Assembly (NCBI GenBank): GCA_031403155.1
Contig: JANNSX010000324.1
Coordinates: 1 to 11,091, forward strand
Source: JANNSX01 sp031403155
GTDB lineage: Bacteria; Pseudomonadota; Alphaproteobacteria; Rhizobiales; Hyphomicrobiaceae
Length of the DNA: 11,091 nucleotides
Direction: 5' to 3'
Shown piece by piece: positions 1 through 7,152 of this stretch (its first letter is position 1; each line of letters starts with the position of its first letter). A model generated the notes under the pieces. It was not told the origin of the DNA and made no database searches. It was given only the letters and a program-made list of their open reading frames with translations. A program made the translations under genes and the position numbers.

Positions 1-24
1 GGCGGAGCGTTGGCTGTGACGAAT

Positions 25-134
25 GGCATTAGGCACTTGGCTTTAGGCTTTGGTGTTCCGAACCAGCCGCGCGTCGCCGTCCTCACGCACCTCTACACCT
101 TCTGCCTAAAGCCTAAAGCCAAGTGCCTAGTGCC
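25..134. repeat. Long inverted repeat built of degenerate heptamers
   Basis: Arms at 25-51 and 108-134 are reverse complements over 27 nt with one mismatch, separated by a 56-nt loop. Each arm is itself a run of 7-nt units. Read on the plus strand, the right arm is GCCTAAA, GCCTAAA, GCCAAGT, GCCTAGT, GCC. No T-tract follows either arm, so a simple intrinsic terminator is not supported. No promoter or coding signal is visible in the loop. A related block lies at 7836-7914, which argues for a dispersed repeat family. Its function is unknown. Confidence 0.8.
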
Positions 135-155
135 ACATTCGCTACTCACCATTCG

Positions 156-172
156 CCGGCGCGAAGCGCCGG
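156..172. repeat. Short perfect GC hairpin
   Basis: A 7-bp stem, CCGGCGC (156-162) with GCGCCGG (166-172), closes a GAA triloop. It lies downstream of the beta-helix gene on the minus strand but has no T-run on either side. It may be a remnant of an intergenic palindromic repeat rather than a terminator. Confidence 0.6.
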
Positions 173-212
173 TCGGGTTCTAGGCACTATGCCGAACCTC
201 TAATCCGTTCAT

Positions 213-242
213 CTACTGTCTCACTGCCTACTGCCTCACTGC
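213..242. repeat. 15-bp tandem duplication in the heptad-type repeat region
   Basis: CTACTGTCTCACTGC (213-227) is followed directly by CTACTGCCTCACTGC (228-242), identical except for one base. The units share the GCC/CTACTG vocabulary of the inverted repeat at 25-134 and of the block at 7836-7914. It lies just past the 3' end of the beta-helix gene. Confidence 0.75.
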
Positions 243-278
243 CCCGATATCCGCTGCCCTATGCGCCACTCACCACCC

Positions 279-2408
279 CTACGGCACCACGGCCAAACCT
301 TCCGGTCCTGCATAGAGCGTCCCATCCGGCGCATAGGCACCGGCAAATCCGCCCGCGCCGTCCGTCCTGCAGAACAGCCGGTGATCCCGATCGAGGCTTA
401 CCACACAGGGCGACGTTGCCGCGGCCGCTTCCGCCTTCAGCCTGAGATCGCCACGCGAGGGCGCCTTGAAACCCGGATCGGCGCGACGGCCGTTTTTGTT
501 CATGCCGTATGCCGATGTCAGCGCAACCGGGAATCCGTTGCTCGAGACGTCGTAATCGAATTCGTTCGGGCCATCCTGCATTTCCTGGCCCCGGCCGTCG
601 CGCGGATACCAGCGGTAACAGGTGAAGAAGGGAATTTCGCCCACCTCGCTCTGGTAGTGCGCCAGCCCCCAGCCGGAATCCGCGCCGCACTGCGGATCGC
701 CGCGCGCGGGGTCCGGCGGCGGTTTGCAGAGTTCGGGATCGTAACCATCGACGCCCGGCTCGCAGAACAGGATGGCGTTGTTCCAATGGCGGATGTTCTT
801 GGCCATGCCGATGCCCGAGACTGGCCCGCGGATGTACCAGGAATTGTTGAACAGGTAGAGCGGGCCTTTCGTCAGATAAGGATAGCGATCGAAGTCCTCC
901 GGCTTGGCGTTGGCGTCCGGCATGCCGAGTTTGAGAACACGCCCCGTCATGCCACGCCGGCACGCCATCTCGGCCGGGTTCATGCGCAGCGGCTTGGCGG
1001 CGTCCTCGGTGTATTCCTCGATGCCGACCTCGTACCAGCCGCCCTCCGAGTAGTCGAAGCGCCGGTCGAAGCGGCTGTCATAGAAATCGCCATAGTCGGT
1101 GATGCGCTTGCATTCGGGCGTCTGCATCTTCGCCGACCAGCGGATCGCCGGCATGTCGTCGAACCAGCCGCGATTGGCGAAGGCGTAGATCGGCCCGCCG
1201 CCCGCGCCATCGAGCGACAGCCAGGCGTGCGAGTTGTGGAACTCGTTGTCGTAGACATAAGCCTCGACCGCCCAGTCCTCGAGCTCGACCGGATTGTCGC
1301 GGATGTAGGAGAAGCGATTGCCGTAGACGTAGATGCCCATGTTGTAGTCCTGGCAGACCGCGTCGCCCTCGCCGTCCTTGATGGCGTTCGAGCATTGGCG
1401 CGCGGTCAGCCTCACGCCGTTGTAGGCGTTGAATACGGCGTTGCGGCGGAAGATGATGGGGCCTGCGACGTGCGAGGTCGTGAGCAACGCGCCGTTCAGG
1501 TGATCGTAGCTGCCGTGATGCACACTGCCCCAGGGGATCGTCCGCCACATGTCGCCGGGGCAGCCGTTCTTCCAGCGCCGCTCCGGCTTGCAGGCGCCAA
1601 AGCGCGCATCGTCGGCCTCGTAGCCGGAGGGGTCCTGCACCCAGGTCGTGTCCTCGACCGTGATGCCGCTCGACTGGCGCTCGGGCGGCTGACCGGGTTT
1701 CCGGCCGCGCACCACGACGCCGTAGCTGCCGCGCGTGATGAAGGCGCGGCTGAGCGTGACGTCGCGGCTGGTTTTCACGCGGATGGCGGCAAGCCAGCAG
1801 CTGTCGAAATCGACATCCTCGATGGTGATCTTGCTGGACCCCTTGATGTCGATGCAAGTGGCGCCATCGAGCTTGTCGCTTTTCGGTTTGGCGCCATAGC
1901 CCTCGACCGCATCCGACGTGCCTTGCGGTCCGGCATCGAGCAGCGACTCGAACAGATTGTGCGCGGCGTAGTGGGAAATCTCGTTGCTCGAGGCCACCTT
2001 CTGCTTGCAACCGCGCGCGTTGGTTGGTGGCGCCGGGCAACCTCGGATGCCGTCGAGCGAGAGGCCACGAATGATGGTCCGCCGGCCGAGGCCGCGGATC
2101 GTCACGCGCTCGAGATCTTTCAGCAGCATCTGCCCCTCGAAGTACGCAACATCCTTGGCGCCGGGCGTCGAGGGCAGGAGCTGGATCTGGGTGCCGGGGG
2201 CCAGACTTTCGAAGCTCGCCTGCTCGTAGCGTTTGGCGGCAATGGGCTCCGCGCAATCCGGCGCGTAGCCGGGGCGGCCGTCGGGGGTCAGCGTCAAAAC
2301 GGACCCCGGCGGGTTTCCCGTAGCGAGGGCTGGGCAAGACGCGGCCTCCGCCGGGCCGAGACGCGCGAGCATCAACAGGATGGCGATAGTGAACAGAAAT
2401 GGCCGCAT
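279..2408 (-). CDS. Secreted right-handed parallel beta-helix protein
   Basis: This 709-residue protein begins with a clear Sec signal peptide: Arg2, a hydrophobic stretch at about 4-16, and a likely cleavage after AEA near residue 22. The body (about 90-420) shows short repeating strand-turn units with Asn, Asp and Gly at turns, such as ITIEDVDFDSC and DVTLSRAFITRG, the pattern of the pectate-lyase-like beta-helix fold. The C-terminal part contains a DPGF...GDLRL motif often seen at the end of such folds. I count 18 cysteines, consistent with disulfides in an exported protein. The ATG start has GGGAG nine bases upstream. The fold suggests polysaccharide binding or cleavage, but I see no catalytic signature that assigns a lyase or hydrolase family, so the substrate is unknown. 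The gene stands alone, divergent from pgk. A long stop-free frame on the opposite strand is an antisense shadow. Confidence 0.85.
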   Translation of the reverse strand: MRPFLFTIAILLMLARLGPAEAASCPALATGNPPGSVLTLTPDGRPGYAPDCAEPIAAKRYEQASFESLAPGTQIQLLPSTPGAKDVAYFEGQMLLKDLERVTIRGLGRRTIIRGLSLDGIRGCPAPPTNARGCKQKVASSNEISHYAAHNLFESLLDAGPQGTSDAVEGYGAKPKSDKLDGATCIDIKGSSKITIEDVDFDSCWLAAIRVKTSRDVTLSRAFITRGSYGVVVRGRKPGQPPERQSSGITVEDTTWVQDPSGYEADDARFGACKPERRWKNGCPGDMWRTIPWGSVHHGSYDHLNGALLTTSHVAGPIIFRRNAVFNAYNGVRLTARQCSNAIKDGEGDAVCQDYNMGIYVYGNRFSYIRDNPVELEDWAVEAYVYDNEFHNSHAWLSLDGAGGGPIYAFANRGWFDDMPAIRWSAKMQTPECKRITDYGDFYDSRFDRRFDYSEGGWYEVGIEEYTEDAAKPLRMNPAEMACRRGMTGRVLKLGMPDANAKPEDFDRYPYLTKGPLYLFNNSWYIRGPVSGIGMAKNIRHWNNAILFCEPGVDGYDPELCKPPPDPARGDPQCGADSGWGLAHYQSEVGEIPFFTCYRWYPRDGRGQEMQDGPNEFDYDVSSNGFPVALTSAYGMNKNGRRADPGFKAPSRGDLRLKAEAAAATSPCVVSLDRDHRLFCRTDGAGGFAGAYAPDGTLYAGPEGLAVVP

Positions 2409-2577
2409 GCCGTGCCGCTCCCGGAAGGAAGCCCGATGGAAAGATTGGAGATTGGCGCAGCCCGTGACAGCTTACAAGATTAACATTGTAGCCGGGGCGC
2501 GTCCCGGCGTCCGATGTTCGAGAGACCCGCGGCGAACTATGGTGGGGCGACTCATCCCACTCATTTGGAATACGTCC

Positions 2578-3786
2578 ATGACCAGCATCGACCTCGACCG
2601 CATGCAGCCCGCCGCCAAGGCGGACGTTCGCGGCAAACGCGTGCTCGTCCGCGCCGACCTCAACGTGCCGGTGAAGGACGGGAAGGTGACGGACGCCACC
2701 CGCATCGAGCGCTTCCTGCCGACGGTCGAGGATCTGGCGGCACGCGGCGCCAAGGTCATCGTGCTCGCCCATTTCGGCCGGCCCGACGGGCAGCGCGTTC
2801 CGAAGATGTCGCTGAAGCCGATTGCGGAGGCGATGGCGGTCATGCGCGGCAAGCCCGTCGGCTTCGGCGAGGACTGCATAGGGGAGGCTGCGACGGCAGC
2901 CGTCGGCACGATGCGCGATGGCGATGTCGTCGTGCTGGAGAACACACGTTTTCATGCGGGCGAGGAGGAGAACGAGGCGGGGTTTACGAAGGCACTGGCG
3001 GCGCAAGGTGATCTCTACGTCAACGACGCATTCTCCTGTGCGCACCGCGCGCACGCCTCAACCGAAGGACTTGCGCATGTGTTGCCTGCGTACGCGGGCG
3101 CACAGATGATGGCCGAGATCATGGCTTTGCGCACCGCGCTGGAAAATCCACAGCGCCCGGTGATGGCCATCGTCGGCGGTTCGAAGGTTTCCACCAAGAT
3201 TCCGGTTCTGACGAATCTTTCGAAACGCGTGCAGCATCTCGTGATCGGCGGCGGCATGGCAAACACGTTCCTGCTGGCCGGGGGCGTGAAAATCGGTAAG
3301 TCGCTCGCCGAGCCGGATTTCGTTGCAACGGTGGCCGAGATCAAGGCCGCCGCAAAGGCGGCCGGCTGTACCATCCATCTTCCCGTCGATGCGGTGCTCG
3401 CCACCAAGCTCGAAGCGGGTGTGGCGACGCGCACCGCAGGCCTTGATGGTGTCGGCACGGACGAGATGATCCTGGATATCGGGCCGAAGTCGGTTGCGAC
3501 GATCACGGCAGCGCTTAGCCAATGCCGCACGCTGCTCTGGAACGGCCCCGTCGGCGCCTTCGAGATCGCGCCGTTCGGCGAGGGCACGTTCGCGATCGCG
3601 CGGGAGGCGGCGAGGCTCACCATGGCCGGCACGCTCGTGTCGGTTGCTGGCGGCGGCGATACGGTCGCAGCGCTCAACACGGCGGGCGTCGCCGACAGCC
3701 TCACCTATGTTTCCACCGCCGGCGGCGCGTTCCTCGAATGGCTCGAAGGCCGCGCGCTGCCGGGCGTGGCGGCGCTGGTGAGGTAG
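2578..3786 (+). CDS. pgk: Phosphoglycerate kinase
   Basis: Phosphoglycerate kinase transfers phosphate between 1,3-bisphosphoglycerate and ADP in glycolysis, and runs in reverse in gluconeogenesis or the Calvin cycle; it is cytosolic. The 402-residue length fits the family. Visible motifs are RVLVRADLNVP (21-31, substrate domain), HFGRP (65-69), ENTRFHAGEEEN (121-132), NDAFSCAHRAHAS (149-161), GGSKVSTK (200-207), WNGPVGAFE (321-329) and GGGDTVAAL (358-366, nucleotide site). The frame is open further upstream, but the ATG at 2578 gives the normal N-terminus and is preceded by GGA about nine bases away. The gene is not next to gap or fba here, so it may be transcribed alone. Whether the genome has a second pgk cannot be seen. 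It converges with the methyltransferase gene at 4244-5428. Confidence 0.97.
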   Translation: MTSIDLDRMQPAAKADVRGKRVLVRADLNVPVKDGKVTDATRIERFLPTVEDLAARGAKVIVLAHFGRPDGQRVPKMSLKPIAEAMAVMRGKPVGFGEDCIGEAATAAVGTMRDGDVVVLENTRFHAGEEENEAGFTKALAAQGDLYVNDAFSCAHRAHASTEGLAHVLPAYAGAQMMAEIMALRTALENPQRPVMAIVGGSKVSTKIPVLTNLSKRVQHLVIGGGMANTFLLAGGVKIGKSLAEPDFVATVAEIKAAAKAAGCTIHLPVDAVLATKLEAGVATRTAGLDGVGTDEMILDIGPKSVATITAALSQCRTLLWNGPVGAFEIAPFGEGTFAIAREAARLTMAGTLVSVAGGGDTVAALNTAGVADSLTYVSTAGGAFLEWLEGRALPGVAALVR

Positions 3787-3826
3787 AGTCGGCGGCACTT
3801 GCTGACAAAATTCTCGCGGCCTCCTT

Positions 3827-3909
3827 TCCTCCCCCTTCTTATGGGGGAGGACGGTTCGCCTTGGGTTTAGTGTTAGCTAAACCCTTAGGCGAACATAGGT
3901 GGGGGTGCT
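3827..3909 (+). repeat. Structured intergenic palindromic repeat, copy A
   Basis: The order of parts is: an outer stem TCCTCCCCC (3827-3835) with GGGGGAGGA (3843-3851) and a 7-nt loop; a main two-part stem GTTCGCCT (3854-3861) plus GGGTTTAG (3863-3870), pairing with CTAAACCC (3877-3884) plus AGGCGAAC (3887-3894), with a T/TT internal loop and a 6-nt apical loop; and a fixed tail AGGTGGGGGTGCT (3897-3909). All 16 main-stem pairs are Watson-Crick. It begins 40 bp after the pgk stop. No T-run follows, so a canonical terminator is not evident, though its position between convergent genes would suit one. Confidence 0.88.
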
Positions 3910-4056
3910 CGTGCCGCAGTATCGGTTTTGTCGACCAATTGGTTCTTACCACCCGCGCGCGCTTCGCAGGAGTGTATCTTGCATGAAGCCGTCGACGGCA
4001 TCGCCGATACCTTGCGCAAGTCTCCGCCGGCTCGCCACATTTCTCAACGCCGAACC
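3910..4056. other. Non-coding spacer between the two inverted repeat copies
   Basis: I see no gene with a plausible start and codon use here. It contains a perfect 12-bp palindrome, GCCGTCGACGGC (3988-3999), flanked by GTATC (3974-3978) and its complement GATAC (4006-4010), so a further hairpin is possible. With copies A and B it makes up most of the 457-bp gap between pgk and the methyltransferase gene. Bases 4145-4243, beyond copy B, show nothing recognisable. Confidence 0.5.
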
Positions 4057-4144
4057 AGCACCCCCACCTTGGCGCGCCTAAGGACTTAGCTGCTGCGCAT
4101 CTAAGTCCAAGGCGCGCGGTCCTCCCCCATAGAAAGGGGGAGGA
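4057..4144 (-). repeat. Structured intergenic palindromic repeat, copy B (inverted)
   Basis: This has the same architecture as copy A on the opposite strand: tail AGCACCCCCACCT (4057-4069), main stem GCGCGCCT (4072-4079) plus GGACTTAG (4082-4089) pairing with CTAAGTCC (4101-4108) plus AGGCGCGC (4110-4117), and outer stem TCCTCCCCC (4120-4128) with GGGGGAGGA (4136-4144) and a 7-nt loop. Compared with copy A, four main-stem pairs differ and all four changes are compensated. The spacers of 3 nt and 2 nt between parts and the asymmetric T/TT internal loop are kept. The apical loop is longer (11 nt). Confidence 0.88.
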
Positions 4145-4243
4145 ATGGGTGCGGCAATTTTCCAGACCCAGAGGGATCACCATATGCGGTTGTGCTGCCA
4201 GTGCAGCCAACACGCACTGATTCAACGCTTGGACCATCCGCAA

Positions 4244-5428
4244 TCACACCCGCTCAGGAATGCTCGTGTCGATGCAACGCGGAATGGCCTTTTCGGCGTC
4301 GTACATCGGCAGGCTGACGAGTGCTGCCGCGGCCATCTGGTCATCGCGGAGGCGCACGGAGACCTCGTTCGGGGCCGCATCGCTCGCCCGGTCGAGCCGC
4401 ACAATCGCCGTGCCGCATTTGAGGTAAGGCGACCAGGCCGCAGCCGTGACCCGGCCGATGCGCTTACCGCCGCGCGCAACTTTGCCATCGATCAGCGGCT
4501 CGCCCTTCGGGCACTTCAAACCGTGCAGCAGCAGACCGCGATCGGCATTCGCCAGCGCCGCCTTGCCGATGAAGTCGGGTTTGCGCATGTCGACGAAGCC
4601 GCCGAGCCCCGCCTGATAGGGGTTCATGGTCTCGTCCATGTCGGAGATGTTGTTGAGGATGCCGGCCTCGATGCGGCGGATGTCCATGGAGTCTAGGCCA
4701 CAGATGCTGAGCCCGTAAGGACCTCCTGCCCCGAGCACGTGGTTCCACAAACGCTCGCCATCGACCGGCGCCTCCTCCGGCAGCGTGTACCACTCGAAGC
4801 CGACCTCGCCCGTCCAGCCCGTGCGCGAGACGATGACCGGCTGGCCGCCGAAGCGGGCGCGCGCCACGGCGAAGTAGGAAAAGTCCTTCGGCATGCCGTC
4901 GTCGCAAGCCGCCGCCAGCACGTCGAGCGCGCGCGGGCCTTGCACTTGGCTCACCCAGGACTTGGGATCGCGGATGCGGACGTTCATCCCCTGCGCCTGC
5001 GCCACGAACCAGGAATAGACCGGGCCATCGGCCTGCACGTACCAGAATTTGTCGGGGGCGAGCCGCATCAGGATGCCGTCGCAGAGGACACCGCCATCGG
5101 GATAGAGCAGGAGACCGTAGCCGGCGCGGCCGGGCTTCAGCGTCGAGCAATTGCGGGTGAAGAGCTTATTGCAGAAGGCCTCGGCGCCGGGCCCCACGAT
5201 CTCGGTCGGCCGTTCGCCGGTATCGACGAGGCCGGCCTCGCGCCGCTGCTTCCAGTACTCCTCGAAGCGGTCGCCGCCCTGGTCGACCGCCATCAGGCGA
5301 TTGTTATAGACGCAGAATTTCGCGCCCCGCTGCTGGTGCAAGTGGTGATAGGGCCCGCCCCACAGCCCATAGTTCCACCCACCCTCGTCGAAGGAGGCGA
5401 TGACGTTGCGTTTGAGATGTCCGGGCAT
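4244..5428 (-). CDS. Folate-binding aminomethyltransferase-family protein (GcvT/DmdA/LigM type)
   Basis: This 394-residue protein belongs to the family of glycine-cleavage T-protein and its tetrahydrofolate-dependent demethylase relatives. The N-terminal folate-binding part includes VYNNRLMAV (40-48), reminiscent of the YNHML segment of DmdA/LigM-type enzymes, and EIVGPGAEAF (76-85). DGGVLCDG (111-118) sits where T-protein has GGxxDD, so the first Asp is replaced by Cys. Further family motifs are SRTGWTGEVGFEWY (201-214), GLDSMDIRRIEAGILN (244-259), NPYQAGLGGFVD (269-280) and DFIGKAAL (285-292). A C-terminal barrel domain follows (about 320-394). The ATG has GGAG nine bases upstream. The gene lies 71 bp downstream of betA on the same strand, probably in one operon. 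A demethylase of an N-, S- or O-methyl compound is likely. True GcvT is unlikely, because gcvH and gcvP are absent and the motif differs. Confidence 0.85.
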   Translation of the reverse strand: MPGHLKRNVIASFDEGGWNYGLWGGPYHHLHQQRGAKFCVYNNRLMAVDQGGDRFEEYWKQRREAGLVDTGERPTEIVGPGAEAFCNKLFTRNCSTLKPGRAGYGLLLYPDGGVLCDGILMRLAPDKFWYVQADGPVYSWFVAQAQGMNVRIRDPKSWVSQVQGPRALDVLAAACDDGMPKDFSYFAVARARFGGQPVIVSRTGWTGEVGFEWYTLPEEAPVDGERLWNHVLGAGGPYGLSICGLDSMDIRRIEAGILNNISDMDETMNPYQAGLGGFVDMRKPDFIGKAALANADRGLLLHGLKCPKGEPLIDGKVARGGKRIGRVTAAAWSPYLKCGTAIVRLDRASDAAPNEVSVRLRDDQMAAAALVSLPMYDAEKAIPRCIDTSIPERV

Positions 5429-5499
5429 TTGGGGTCGCTCCGTGGCGGCAATTGTTCGGCGCCATAGAAAATATCGACTTCATCCGAAGCGGGCCAGTC

Positions 5500-7152
5500 T
5501 CACCGCTGCACACTCTCCCACTCCGGATGCACCCACGGCACTTGGTTCGAAGCCGGGAGCGGCTCGCGCCCCAAAATGTGGTCGGCGGCTTTCTCGCCGG
5601 TCATGATCGAAGGCGCATTGAGATTGCCGTTCGTCACCTGCGGGAAGAGCGAGCTATCGGCGACGCGCAGGCCCTCGACGCCGATGACGCGGCATTCGGG
5701 ATCGACGACGGCGTGACGGTCTTGCGGCTCGCCGATCCGGCAGGTGCCGCATGGGTGGAACGCGCTCTCGACGTGCTCCTTCACGAACTGGTCGAGCTCC
5801 TCGTCGGTATCGACATGCGCGCCCGGCTGGATCTCGTAGTCGTAGTAGGGCGCCATCGCCGGTTGCTTGAAAAGCTCGCGGGTGAGCGCGATGCAAGTGC
5901 GGAAATCTCGCCAGTCGTCGGCATGCGACATGTAGTTGAACTGGATGGCGGGCGGGGCCTTCGGGTCGGGAGATTTCAGGCGGATGTGCCCGCGCGACTT
6001 GGACCGCATCGGCCCGACATGCACCTGGAAACCGTGGCCCTTGGCGGCCGATCGGCCGTCATAGCGGATCGCGGCCGGCAGGAAGTGGTACTGGACGTCG
6101 GGATATTTCACGCCCGCCGCCGAGCGAATGAACCCGCAGCTCTCGAAGTGATTGGTCGCGCCGAGGCCGTTCTTGAACAGCAGCCATTGCAGGCCGATGA
6201 GGCCTTTCGAGACGACGCCGAGATGGCTGTGCAGGGTGATCGGCTGCTTGCAGGCGGCCTGCAGATAAATTTCCAGATGATCCTGCAAATTCTCGCCGAC
6301 CCCCGGCCGGTCCGCGACGACGGGAATGCCGAAGCGCTGCAGCTCCGCCCCCGGCCCGATGCCCGACAGCTTCAACAGCTTCGGCGAGTTGATGGCGGAG
6401 GCCGAGACAATGACTTCCTTGCGGGCTCTCAAAATCTCGACCCGCCCGCCCCGCTCGATCTCCAAACCAACGGCCCGGCGCCCCTCGAACACGACGCGCC
6501 GCGCAAACGCGCGCACCAGCTGCACGCGGCCGGTCTTGAAGGCGGGCCGCAGATACGCATTCGCCACCGACCAGCGCCGGCCCTTGTGGACCGTCATCTC
6601 CATGGCGCCGAAACCCTCCTGGCGCTCGCCGTTGTAGTCGGCCGTCACGCCGTAGCCGGCCTCGCGACCCGCCTCGATGAAGGCCTTGTAGAGTGGATTC
6701 TTCTGCAAGCCGCGGCGGACATGCATCGGCCCGCCATCACCCCGCCAGCCAGTCTCGCCGCCGTGCGAGGTTTCCTGCCGCTTGAAATAGGGCGCGACAT
6801 GCCGGTAGCCCCAGCCCTTGGCGCCCATCTGCTCCCAGGTGTCGAAGTCCTCGGCGTGACCGCGCACATAGACCATGCCGTTGATGGAGGAGGAGCCGCC
6901 GATGACTTTCCCGCGCGGTGTCACGAGCCGGCGCCCGCCCAGATGCGGCTCGGGCTCGGACTGGAAGCCCCAGTCGTAGAGGCTCATGTTCATGGGATAG
7001 GAGAGGGCCGAGGGCATCTGGATGAAGGGGCCGAAATCAGTGCCGCCATGTTCGACGATGGTGATGCGGTGCCCACCCGCTTCCGCCAGCCGATAGGCGA
7101 GCGCCGAGCCAGCCGAGCCCGCGCCGACGACGATGTAATCGGTCTCAGCCAC
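5500..7152 (-). CDS. betA: GMC-family oxidoreductase, choline dehydrogenase type
   Basis: This is an FAD-dependent alcohol oxidoreductase of 550 residues, close in length to E. coli BetA (about 556), which oxidises choline to betaine aldehyde and on to glycine betaine. Visible features are the FAD-binding GAGSAG (10-15), GMC signature 1 around RGKVIGGSSSINGMVYVRGH (80-99), GMC signature 2 in SASAINSPKLLKLSGIGP (250-267), the catalytic His in ESAFHPCGTCR (His466), and NGNLNAPSIM (508-517), which carries the second active-site residue. Translation starts at GTG, overlapping the end of betI by 8 nt, which indicates coupled translation. The betI neighbour supports choline as substrate. GMC enzymes are easily misnamed, though, and betB and betC are missing here, so another alcohol is possible. 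Confidence 0.85.
   Translation of the reverse strand: MAETDYIVVGAGSAGSALAYRLAEAGGHRITIVEHGGTDFGPFIQMPSALSYPMNMSLYDWGFQSEPEPHLGGRRLVTPRGKVIGGSSSINGMVYVRGHAEDFDTWEQMGAKGWGYRHVAPYFKRQETSHGGETGWRGDGGPMHVRRGLQKNPLYKAFIEAGREAGYGVTADYNGERQEGFGAMEMTVHKGRRWSVANAYLRPAFKTGRVQLVRAFARRVVFEGRRAVGLEIERGGRVEILRARKEVIVSASAINSPKLLKLSGIGPGAELQRFGIPVVADRPGVGENLQDHLEIYLQAACKQPITLHSHLGVVSKGLIGLQWLLFKNGLGATNHFESCGFIRSAAGVKYPDVQYHFLPAAIRYDGRSAAKGHGFQVHVGPMRSKSRGHIRLKSPDPKAPPAIQFNYMSHADDWRDFRTCIALTRELFKQPAMAPYYDYEIQPGAHVDTDEELDQFVKEHVESAFHPCGTCRIGEPQDRHAVVDPECRVIGVEGLRVADSSLFPQVTNGNLNAPSIMTGEKAADHILGREPLPASNQVPWVHPEWESVQR

Noticed and set aside
1..183. Stop-free plus-strand frame from the window edge to a TAG at 181-183, and a TGA at 17-19 in another frame
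   Set aside because: The frame at 1-183 passes through the heptamer inverted repeat and has repeat-driven composition. The TGA at 17-19 could end an upstream gene, but five codons are too few to support a call.
261..2483. A 740-codon open frame on the plus strand opposite the beta-helix gene
   Set aside because: It is low in structure, rich in Arg, Ala and Val, and has no recognisable motif. The minus-strand protein has a signal peptide, a ribosome site and a coherent fold, so the plus frame is an antisense shadow of a GC-rich gene.
2464..2492. GTGACA with TGTAGC 17 nt later as a pgk promoter, or TACAAT on the minus strand as the beta-helix gene -10
   Set aside because: Only three of six -10 positions match in the first case, and no -35 accompanies the second. 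The 169-bp divergent gap must hold promoters, but I cannot locate them with confidence.
3839..4243. A 134-codon minus-strand frame in the gap after pgk
   Set aside because: It runs straight through both structured repeats, whose stem constraints explain its sequence, and it has no recognisable domain.
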